DNA from: Bacillota bacterium
Lineage (GTDB): Bacteria; Bacillota; Clostridia; Peptostreptococcales; Anaerovoracaceae
DNA length: 5,972 nt
Direction of reading: 5' to 3'
NCBI GenBank assembly: GCA_017523605.1
Contig: JAFWVZ010000107.1
Coordinates: forward strand, 1-5,972
The notes beneath the pieces were generated by a model, which was given only the letters and a program-made list of their open reading frames with translations, was not told the origin of the DNA and ran no database searches. The first letter of the stretch is position 1. Every line of letters begins with the position of its first letter. This document shows positions 1-5,326 of this stretch, in pieces. Both the position numbers and the translations under genes were made by a program.

Positions 1-398
1 AGGTAGTCGTTTACGGTAACTACGTGCACGCCGTGGCCGGCCAGCGCGTTAAGATAGACAGGAAGCGTGGCCACAAGGGTCTTGCCTTCGCCTGTCTTCA
101 TTTCAGCGATGTTGCCCTGGTGCAGCACCACGCCGCCTATAAGCTGGACGTGGAAGTGCTTCATGCCAAGGACTCGCCAGGCTGCCTCGCGGCATACGGC
201 AAAGGCTTCCGGAAGTATGTCGTCCAGAGTCTCGCCGTCGGAGAGCCTGCCCTTAAGGTAGGGCGTATAGTCCTTAAGCTCGCGGTCCGTAAGACCCTGC
301 ATCTTTTCGTCCAGAGCCTCCACCTGAGCAACGATCTTCTCTATCTTCTTGATCTCGTTGGCGTTCCAGTCGCCGAAGATCTTCTCAAAAAATCCCAT
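1..398 (-). CDS. secA: Protein translocase ATPase SecA, N-terminal part (cut by window edge)
   Basis: SecA is the cytoplasmic ATPase motor that pushes unfolded preproteins through the SecYEG channel. Only the first 132 codons are present; the full protein is usually 800-900 residues, so most of it lies beyond the left edge. Seen in the translation: the N-terminal helix region (MGFFEKIFGDWN), the Q-motif-like stretch GMKHFHVQLIGG at about residues 78-89, and the Walker A motif MKTGEGKT at 100-107 with Lys106 as the expected nucleotide-binding lysine, followed by VATLPVYLNAL. This block is essentially diagnostic of SecA. The ATG at 398-396 is chosen because the protein begins as SecA normally does and a GGAG ribosome binding site sits just upstream. 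The gene follows the aspartate kinase by only 9 bases, so the two are very probably cotranscribed. No stop or frameshift is seen in the visible part. Confidence 0.97.
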   Translation of the reverse strand, partial: MGFFEKIFGDWNANEIKKIEKIVAQVEALDEKMQGLTDRELKDYTPYLKGRLSDGETLDDILPEAFAVCREAAWRVLGMKHFHVQLIGGVVLHQGNIAEMKTGEGKTLVATLPVYLNALAGHGVHVVTVNDY

Positions 399-410
399 TT
401 ATTCTCCCTA
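399..410 (-). promoter_or_regulatory. secA ribosome binding site overlapping the aspartate kinase stop codon
   Basis: On the minus strand the aspartate kinase TAG stop (410-408) runs directly into GGAG, then AATAA, then the secA ATG. The purine-rich AGGGAG therefore includes two bases of the stop codon. Ribosomes ending the upstream gene finish on top of the secA initiation site, an arrangement that suggests translational coupling (inference). Confidence 0.75.
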
Positions 411-1727
411 GTTGAACGCGTTGTAGATGGCGCGTATGGCCTTCTCGAAATCGCTTCCGGCAACGCCTACGATAATGTTGATCTCCGAAGAGCCCTGGTC
501 TATCATCCTTATGTTTATGCCCTGCTCGGCAAGAGCCGCAAACAGTTTGGCGGCAACGCCGGGACGGTAGGTCATGCCCTGGCCCACGGTGGCGATCATT
601 GCTATGTCGTCGTAGACCTCCAGCATGTCCGGTTCCAGAGTCCTCTTTATGTCCTCTATTATGTCCGGAAGCTTGTTGCCTACCTCGTCGTTGTCCAGAA
701 CAACGGACAGAGTGTCGATACCTGTGGGCATGTGCTCGAAGCTTACGTCGTTGCTGTCCAGGATGCTGAACACGCGCTTCATGAAGCCGCGCTCGGAGTT
801 CATCATGTACTTGTGCATTGCTATTACAGTAAAGTTCTTGCTGCCCGCGACGCCTGTAATTACTCCCATGCACTCCTGCGGAGTCTTGTCCTGTATGAAC
901 GTTCCCGGATGATCCGGCTCGTTGGTGTTCCTGATGTTGATAGGAATGCCCGCTTCCTTTACCGGGAAGATGGCGTCCTCGTGCATCACGTTAGCGCCCA
1001 TGTACGAGAGCTCGCGGAGCTCCTGATACGAAATGTAGCGGATCGGCTTAGGATCCTTTACGATCTTGGGGTTAGCCATAAGGAAACCGTTTACGTCTGT
1101 CCAGTTCTCGTAGACCTCAGCTTCCGCAGCCCTTGCAACTATGGATCCGCTGATGTCGGAACCGCCGCGGCTGAAAGTCTTTATCTTTCCGTCCGGCTTT
1201 GCCCCGTAGAATCCGGGGATGACAGCGTATTCGTGCTCCTTAAGCTCTTCCTTAAGGATGCTGTTGGTCTCTTCCGCAAGGAAACGTCCGCGCTCGTCGA
1301 ACTTTATGACGTCCGCCGCGTCTATGAAGTCCCAGCCCAGATAAGCCGCTATCAGGCGCGCGCTGAGGTATTCTCCGCGGCTTGCGATGTAGTCCGAACC
1401 TGCGCCGTCCTCCATGGCGTGCTTTATCTTATTGTACTCTGCCTGAAGATCCAGCTTGTCCGACCCTATTCCAAGAGTGAACGCTATTGCGCTGAACCTG
1501 TCGCAGACCACCTGGAACAGCTGGTCCCAGGGCAGATGGTTCATGAGGTGCGTATGGCAAAGAAGCAGGAGGTCCGTCATCTTTGTATCCTGATCGAAGC
1601 GCTTGCCCGGAGCGGATACTACGACGTACCTTCTGGACGGATCAGCAAGGATTATGTCCTTTACCTTGGAAAACTGTATCGTGTCGGCAACAGAGCTGCC
1701 TCCGAATTTAGCTACTTTTATACCCAT
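408..1727 (-). CDS. lysC: Aspartate kinase (monofunctional, tandem ACT domains)
   Basis: Catalyses ATP-dependent phosphorylation of L-aspartate to 4-phosphoaspartate, the committed step to lysine (and diaminopimelate for the cell wall), threonine and methionine; cytoplasmic. The 439-residue product has the amino-acid kinase fold at about 1-285: KFGGSS at 7-12, a SRGEYLSA segment at 116-123, SRGGSD at 186-191 and WTDVNG at 209-214. A regulatory region follows with two ACT domains at about 298-365 (containing HMPTGIDTLSVV at 332-343) and 374-439 (containing MIDQGSSEINI at 408-418). There is no homoserine dehydrogenase extension. The length fits the roughly 440-residue clostridial type. The ATG is supported by AGGAGA at 1739-1734. 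The gene is preceded by the metK terminator and a short leader, and secA starts 9 bases after its stop. The ACT domains imply feedback inhibition by lysine and/or threonine; which one cannot be read here. The symbol is a family-level choice, since several aspartate kinase paralogues often coexist. Confidence 0.95.
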   Translation of the reverse strand: MGIKVAKFGGSSVADTIQFSKVKDIILADPSRRYVVVSAPGKRFDQDTKMTDLLLLCHTHLMNHLPWDQLFQVVCDRFSAIAFTLGIGSDKLDLQAEYNKIKHAMEDGAGSDYIASRGEYLSARLIAAYLGWDFIDAADVIKFDERGRFLAEETNSILKEELKEHEYAVIPGFYGAKPDGKIKTFSRGGSDISGSIVARAAEAEVYENWTDVNGFLMANPKIVKDPKPIRYISYQELRELSYMGANVMHEDAIFPVKEAGIPINIRNTNEPDHPGTFIQDKTPQECMGVITGVAGSKNFTVIAMHKYMMNSERGFMKRVFSILDSNDVSFEHMPTGIDTLSVVLDNDEVGNKLPDIIEDIKRTLEPDMLEVYDDIAMIATVGQGMTYRPGVAAKLFAALAEQGINIRMIDQGSSEINIIVGVAGSDFEKAIRAIYNAFN

Positions 1728-1757
1728 GGTCTTTCTCCTAAATAAAGTATTCTAAAT

Positions 1758-1766
1758 ATTTTATCA
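1758..1766 (-). promoter_or_regulatory. Candidate extended -10 promoter of the aspartate kinase gene
   Basis: The minus strand reads TGATAAAAT, a TGn extension followed by TAAAAT (5 of 6 matches to TATAAT), in an A/T-rich stretch between the metK terminator and the aspartate kinase start. A second -10-like TAGAAT lies about 10 bases further on. No convincing -35 hexamer is present. A start near 1751 would give a leader of only about 25 bases before the ATG, too short for a lysine riboswitch or T-box. Position after a terminator makes an independent promoter likely. Confidence 0.4.
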
Positions 1767-1780
1767 CAAACAAGCGGAAT

Positions 1781-1809
1781 AAACAAACACCCGGCTTAAT
1801 TGCCGGGTG
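1781..1809 (-). terminator. Rho-independent terminator of metK
   Basis: On the minus strand, 24 bases beyond the metK stop, CACCCGGC and GCCGGGTG form a perfect 8-bp G/C-rich stem (1802-1809 with 1788-1795) around a 6-base loop. It is followed by TTTGTTT. Position, stem strength and the U-rich tail fit an intrinsic terminator separating metK from the aspartate kinase-secA unit. Confidence 0.88.
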
Positions 1810-1832
1810 AAATGATGTTATCGCAAAAAGAC

Positions 1833-3008
<1,176 letters not shown>

Positions 3009-3019
3009 TTCTGTCCTTT
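3009..3019 (-). promoter_or_regulatory. metK ribosome binding site (decides the start)
   Basis: The minus strand carries AAAGGA (3019-3014) followed by CAGAA and the ATG at 3008. It lies just after the riboswitch terminator U-tract, so it is transcribed only when the terminator is not formed. No comparable site precedes the upstream in-frame ATG at 3071. Confidence 0.8.
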
Positions 3020-3026
3020 CCCGGGG

Positions 3027-3053
3027 AAGAAAAAACCCCGTCTTAGACGAGGT
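3027..3053 (-). terminator. Expression-platform terminator of the metK SAM-I riboswitch
   Basis: On the minus strand ACCTCGTC and GACGGGGT form a stem with one G-U pair around a TAA loop, followed directly by a run of six Ts (3035-3030). The 5' arm CCTCGTC (3052-3046) is also complementary over 7 bases, with one G-U pair, to GATGAGG (3072-3066), which holds the 3' strand of aptamer helix P1. This gives a clear mutually exclusive switch: with SAM bound, P1 forms and the terminator folds; without SAM, the P1 3' strand pairs with the terminator arm and transcription continues into metK. Confidence 0.92.
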
Positions 3054-3066
3054 GTGTTTCCTTTTC

Positions 3067-3160
3067 CTCATCTTTCAGATCGCTCTGTAGGATTTGGCAC
3101 CTTGTAAAATACAGGTTGCCGGGCATCATCGGGCCTATTCCCTCCGCCGCTCTTGATGAG
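3067..3160 (-). promoter_or_regulatory. SAM-I (S-box) riboswitch aptamer
   Basis: The minus strand starts with CTCATCAAGAG, then GGCGGAGGGA, GGCCCGATGATGCCCGGCAACC in short succession, and ends in AAAGATGAG. These are the recognised S-box core elements in the right order and spacing. P1 pairs CTCATC (3160-3155) with GATGAG (3072-3067). A P3 hairpin is made by CCTGTA and TACAAGG around 3101-3116. A 4-bp P4 hairpin CAGA/TCTG has a GCGA loop (3087-3076). SAM binding is expected to stabilise P1 and cause termination ahead of metK, which matches the gene controlled. The family assignment rests on motif recognition by eye. Confidence 0.95.
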
Positions 3161-3170
3161 AGCCTTATTT

Positions 3171-3179
3171 ATATTATCA
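3171..3179 (-). promoter_or_regulatory. Candidate proximal metK promoter (extended -10)
   Basis: The minus strand reads TGATAATAT, a TGn extension plus TAATAT, about 10 bases before the first base of aptamer helix P1. A start here would begin the RNA almost exactly at the riboswitch, as is common for S-box leaders. No good -35 hexamer is visible at 16-18 bases upstream, so this competes with the better-spaced distal candidate at 3232-3260. Confidence 0.35.
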
Positions 3180-3224
3180 TGGGCGCATATATGCCTTCCC
3201 ATGCAGGGAGGAGCGGATCTCCTC
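3178..3224. repeat. Inverted repeats upstream of the metK riboswitch
   Basis: Two adjacent inverted repeats are visible. CATGGG (3178-3183) and CCCATG (3198-3203) flank the 10-base perfect palindrome GCATATATGC (3185-3194). GAGGAG (3208-3213) and CTCCTC (3219-3224) form a 6-bp stem with a 5-base loop. Neither is followed by a U-tract on either strand. They lie between the two metK promoter candidates and could be operator-like sites, RNA hairpins in a longer leader, or chance. No function is assigned. Confidence 0.4.
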
Positions 3225-3231
3225 GCCGTTT

Positions 3232-3260
3232 AGGTTATCACATATGGGGCATGTAGTCAA
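3232..3260 (-). promoter_or_regulatory. Candidate distal metK promoter (-35/-10)
   Basis: The minus strand has TTGACT (3260-3255, 5 of 6 matches to TTGACA), a 17-base spacer, and TAACCT (3237-3232), a weak -10 but with a TG one base before it (TGATAACCT). A start near 3225 would give a leader of about 65 bases before the riboswitch that contains the inverted repeats at 3178-3224. Confidence 0.4.
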
Positions 3261-3281
3261 CCGGACTTTGGCACTATTCTT

Positions 3282-3290
3282 TGTTATATT
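3282..3290 (+). promoter_or_regulatory. Candidate plus-strand extended -10 promoter of the structured RNA
   Basis: The plus strand reads TGTTATATT, a TGn extension plus TATATT. Transcription would begin about 6-7 bases later, near 3296, within the first pairs of the long helix that closes the element at 3292-3457. No convincing -35 hexamer is present. A weaker -10-like TATAGA also precedes the element on the minus strand, so this supports the strand but does not prove it. Confidence 0.4.
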
Positions 3291-3291
3291 T

Positions 3292-3457
3292 ATTGCAGAC
3301 CGATGTGCTGCGTCGAGGCGCTTCGAAAGCGGTAGAAGAGACTTTTCGCTAAGGCTTTTCCGGGAGGCCGTTAGGTACGAGCCGACCGGCTAAAAGCCTC
3401 GAAAAGGCTCGGCGTGAAACCGCGAAGTGGGCCGACGAGCAGCACACGGTCTGCAAT
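3292..3457 (+). ncRNA. Candidate structured noncoding RNA, family unassigned
   Basis: This is the main content of a gap with no supportable gene. A perfect 11-bp helix (3292-3302 with 3447-3457) continues, past bulged A3303, into a perfect 8-bp helix (3304-3311 with 3439-3446) and, past a 2-base bulge, a 4-bp helix (3312-3315 with 3433-3436). Inside are several hairpins. CGCTT/AAGCG pairs 3319-3323 with 3327-3331. GAAGA/TTTTC pairs 3335-3339 with 3343-3347. A longer arm pairs 3352-3359 with 3392-3399, then CCGG/CCGG, a tandem G-A/G-A internal loop, and GGC/GCC. CCGC/GTGG pairs 3420-3423 with 3427-3430. Pairs 3338-3344 and 3422-3428 are G-U on the plus strand but A-C on the minus strand, which favours plus-strand transcription. 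Alternative pairings (3378-3383 with 3406-3411; 3395-3399 with 3405-3409) suggest switching or a pseudoknot. It is multibranched, unlike 6S RNA, and lacks tmRNA or RNase P signatures. No U-tract terminator follows it on either strand. Confidence 0.55.
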
Positions 3458-3464
3458 TCTATAC

Positions 3465-3513
3465 AAATTAAAAGTACCGTATCTCCGGCATTAAATGCAG
3501 CCGATACGGTACT
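3465..3513 (-). terminator. Terminator of the 396-residue protein gene
   Basis: About 26 bases beyond the stop codon, AGTACCGTATC (3503-3513, read on the minus strand) and GATACGGTACT (3473-3483) form a perfect 11-bp stem whose 19-base loop can pair further internally. The minus strand then reads TTTAATTTG, an imperfect U-tract. On the plus strand there is no T-run after the stem, so it should terminate mainly the minus-strand gene, although the stem could also hold the 3' end of a plus-strand RNA. Confidence 0.75.
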
Positions 3514-3539
3514 AATGTAATAACAAATCATCCGCGATC

Positions 3540-4730
3540 CTAACGCCTGCCTGCGATGGCGTCCAGATACTCCTCGAAATCGGTAAATCCGCTGATCGCA
3601 AAATCGTATAGGACTCCGCAGTCGAAATTGTAGCGTCCGGTCGGATAGACCTTGTCCGCCAGCGGCGAGCGGCTTATCAGGATCTCGCTCTTCTGTATGT
3701 CCGGGACGGAATTTGCCGCGGATATCAGCTGGCCGTAATCGGTAACGTAATACAGCGTTTCTATGTCGTCCGACAGCGCGAATTCCTGCTTCTCCACGTG
3801 GCTGTTGTCCGGCTTGAAGCACATGAACATCTCGCCTGTCTCGTGACCGGTCCTTGTGGCGCCCGCTGTAAAGTCGTCGAAGCAGCTGTCGAAGCTGTCC
3901 ATGTCCGCGATTATCTCGTAGACGGTTATGTACTCCCTGCGGGCAGTCTTCATGGAGGCTTCCGCGCTGCTGATCCTGAAGGCGGACCTTCTTCTGCAGC
4001 TCTTTACCTTGCCGTTGCTGAGGGTGACTTCGCTTACTACTATCCAGTGCGAATCCGAGCTTTCCACCAAAGACTCGCAGAGGTACGACGTGCCGCTCTC
4101 GTCCTTGAACTCTTCTATCTTGTTCTTAAGGAACGTGGCGTGGGACGGAAGCGAAACGTCTTCCAGATCGGCCGGATCCGCGTCCGGAGCCGCAAGAAGA
4201 GCGGCGCCCTTCGGGTCCTTGCCGAACAGCCTCATAAGGTAATAATTCACCGTGCCGTAGTCCGTGCTGATCATGGTGCAGAGCTTAAGGTCCAGCCTGC
4301 GTTTCTGCTCCTCGGAAAACTCCACGGGATTCCTGAGAATGAACCCTATGTCCGCGATGTTCTCCGGCAGAGGCTGATGCTTCCTTTTGGTCTCCTCCGC
4401 AAAAGAGCAGATAAGATAGCGGCTCTCGTCCTCCGACAGCGGCCAGTAACCTGCGCCCAAGCCTCCGAAGTTGCGCTTCGTTAGTGTCGCAAGCTCTTCC
4501 TCGTCCTTTACCTTGCTGATCTGCAGGTAGTCCAGACCTATCTCTTCTATGTCGTAGTAGTAGAAGTGGTAGATGTCCTCCGGATCCAGCGGGTCCGTAA
4601 AGTCCTTCCAGTGCACCCTAAGTCCCAGCACGCCCATAAGACGCGTGTCCGTGCAGACCGCGTCCTGGAACCTGTATTTATCTGTGACCGGGCTTACCAG
4701 TCCGCCCTTAAGCACCTTGAATTCCGGCAT
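3540..4730 (-). CDS. Hypothetical soluble 396-residue protein
   Basis: I do not recognise this protein. It is clearly coding: a 396-codon frame with a GGAGG ribosome binding site 4 bases before its ATG, codon usage like its neighbours, and a terminator just after its stop. It begins MPEFKVLKGG with no signal peptide, and I see no hydrophobic stretch long enough for a membrane segment, so it is probably cytoplasmic. It is rich in Asp, Glu, Tyr and Phe. Notable stretches: a tyrosine-rich HFYYYD at 55-60, a glycine patch FGGLGAGYW at 88-96, a basic cluster SCRRRS at 244-249, and a DFEEYLDAI end. Its eight cysteines (26, 108, 151, 218, 245, 283, 304, 371) are scattered and form no CxxC pairs. No nucleotide-binding or catalytic signature stands out. 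Neighbours (rpmE upstream, metK downstream) are separated by terminators and do not suggest a role. No clear promoter was found in the short space after the rpmE terminator. Confidence 0.88.
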   Translation of the reverse strand: MPEFKVLKGGLVSPVTDKYRFQDAVCTDTRLMGVLGLRVHWKDFTDPLDPEDIYHFYYYDIEEIGLDYLQISKVKDEEELATLTKRNFGGLGAGYWPLSEDESRYLICSFAEETKRKHQPLPENIADIGFILRNPVEFSEEQKRRLDLKLCTMISTDYGTVNYYLMRLFGKDPKGAALLAAPDADPADLEDVSLPSHATFLKNKIEEFKDESGTSYLCESLVESSDSHWIVVSEVTLSNGKVKSCRRRSAFRISSAEASMKTARREYITVYEIIADMDSFDSCFDDFTAGATRTGHETGEMFMCFKPDNSHVEKQEFALSDDIETLYYVTDYGQLISAANSVPDIQKSEILISRSPLADKVYPTGRYNFDCGVLYDFAISGFTDFEEYLDAIAGRR

Positions 4731-4787
4731 CTGTCCTCCGACCCGTGTCCCCGAAATGACCCTGGATACAAACTTAGCTGTAAAGAC

Positions 4788-4815
4788 AAAAACCCGGCCA
4801 GATATAGCCGGGCTT
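4788..4815 (-). terminator. Rho-independent terminator of rpmE
   Basis: On the minus strand CCCGGC (4812-4807) and GCCGGG (4798-4793) form a 6-bp G/C stem around an 8-base loop, extended by a G-U and two A-U pairs, and followed by five Ts (4792-4788). It lies about 24 bases beyond the rpmE stop. The plus strand also has T-rich sequence after the stem, so it may work in both directions. Confidence 0.88.
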
Positions 4816-4838
4816 GTTTTGCTTTTTTGCTGCAGATA

Positions 4839-5039
4839 TTACTTGATGTTGTACTTCTGCTTGAACTTCTCTACACGGCCGCCGCGGTTGATGAACTTCT
4901 GCTGGCCTGTGAAGAACGGGTGGCACTCAGAGCATACGTCGAGCTTGATCTCCGGCTTGTTAGACTTTGTCATGAATGTGTTGCCGCATGCGCAGGTGAC
5001 CTTGCAGTCCATATATTTGGGATGGATTCCTTCTTTCAT
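4839..5039 (-). CDS. rpmE: 50S ribosomal protein L31 (zinc-binding type)
   Basis: L31 is a small protein of the large ribosomal subunit that contributes to the intersubunit bridge. The 66-residue product has the typical start MKEGIHPKY and the zinc ligands Cys16, Cys18, Cys36 and Cys39 (CAC and CSEC), followed by HPFFTGQQKFINRGGRVEKF, all standard for the zinc-containing (C+) form. The length is normal. The ATG at 5039-5037 follows AAGGAGG at 5055-5049 with a spacing of 9 bases. The gene stands alone, with its own promoter candidate and terminator. The presence of the zinc ligands means the protein may act as a zinc store that a cysteine-free paralogue can replace under zinc shortage in some bacteria; no zinc-uptake regulator site was recognised here. 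Confidence 0.98.
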   Translation of the reverse strand: MKEGIHPKYMDCKVTCACGNTFMTKSNKPEIKLDVCSECHPFFTGQQKFINRGGRVEKFKQKYNIK

Positions 5040-5078
5040 TGCGAATTTCCTCCTTGTTTCTGTTCAAAATGCCTTGTT

Positions 5079-5107
5079 AGTTTAGCATAAGGGAAAGGCA
5101 TATGCAA
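5079..5107 (-). promoter_or_regulatory. Candidate rpmE promoter
   Basis: The minus strand has TTGCAT (5107-5102), a 17-base spacer, and TAAACT (5084-5079, 4 of 6 matches to TATAAT) preceded by a TGn extension (TGCTAAACT). A start near 5072 gives a leader of about 33 bases carrying the strong ribosome binding site. This supports rpmE being transcribed separately from the MATE gene. Confidence 0.55.
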
Positions 5108-5164
5108 GCGTTTTTTGTGTGGTTTAGTTCGAAAAGCTGTTTTGCTGTATCTATTGGTATTTTT

Positions 5165-5306
5165 GCGGGGAATGTGCCGTATGCAGCGGACAATCAGGGA
5201 ACCCGGTCCTTAGCGACCGGCGAGCTGAAAGCGAAGGCGGAGCTTAGTACCGCTGGGAGGGTGCCCTGTTAGCGGGAGCGTGTCCGTAAATACGGCACTT
5301 TCCCGC
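5165..5306. ncRNA. Candidate structured RNA or structured 3' region, family unassigned
   Basis: This fills most of the gap between the MATE stop and the rpmE promoter. GTGCCGTAT (5174-5182) pairs perfectly with ATACGGCAC (5290-5298). The helix extends outward past a T-T mismatch by GGGAA/TTCCC, a bulged G and GC/GC, and inward past a small internal loop by CGGACA/TGTCCG (5187-5192 with 5281-5286). CAGGG/CCCTG (5195-5199 with 5264-5268) encloses a CCGGTC/GACCGG hairpin (5203-5208 with 5215-5220). CCGCTG at 5250-5255 can pair with CAGCGG at 5184-5189, or its CCGCT with AGCGG at 5271-5275, so alternative folds are likely. Two terminal G-U pairs slightly favour the plus strand, but on the minus strand the element begins only about 20 bases after the MATE stop and could be that gene's 3' region. 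It has no U-tract on either side, so it is not an ordinary terminator. Confidence 0.42.
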
Positions 5307-5326
5307 CGAATAAGCAATACCCTAGA

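Noticed and set aside
24..1745. Long open frame on the plus strand (573 codons) opposite secA and the aspartate kinase
   Set aside because: It runs antisense through two clearly recognised proteins, has no family motif, and has no fitting ribosome binding site. It is a by-product of the codon bias of the real genes.
1740..1790. A lysine riboswitch or T-box leader controlling the aspartate kinase
   Set aside because: Only about 55 bases separate the metK terminator from the start codon and none of the conserved core sequences of either element are present.
3009..3071. Longer metK start at the ATG at 3071
   Set aside because: The 21 extra residues would be encoded by the riboswitch P1 strand and the terminator hairpin, and no ribosome binding site precedes this ATG. 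The start at 3008 matches the family and has AAAGGA upstream.
3292..3457. The inverted repeat as a small insertion sequence or miniature transposable element
   Set aside because: The arms are interrupted by compensated bulges, the interior folds into several hairpins with strand-specific G-U pairs, and no target-site duplication is apparent. A folded RNA explains it better, although comparison with related genomes could still show a mobile element.
3349..3822. Minus-strand frame of 157 codons overlapping the end of the 396-residue protein gene and the 3292-3457 element
   Set aside because: It overlaps a better-supported gene in another frame, crosses that gene's terminator hairpin, and has a basic low-complexity translation typical of a shadow frame.
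3798..4484. Plus-strand frame of 228 codons
   Set aside because: Antisense to the 396-residue protein gene, which has a proper ribosome binding site and terminator.
4566..5090. Overlapping plus-strand frames opposite rpmE and its terminator
   Set aside because: They run through a recognised ribosomal protein gene and a terminator hairpin on the other strand and resemble no protein.
5165..5306. The structured region as an intrinsic terminator for the MATE gene
   Set aside because: The closing helix is far too long and branched, and there is no U-tract after it on either strand.
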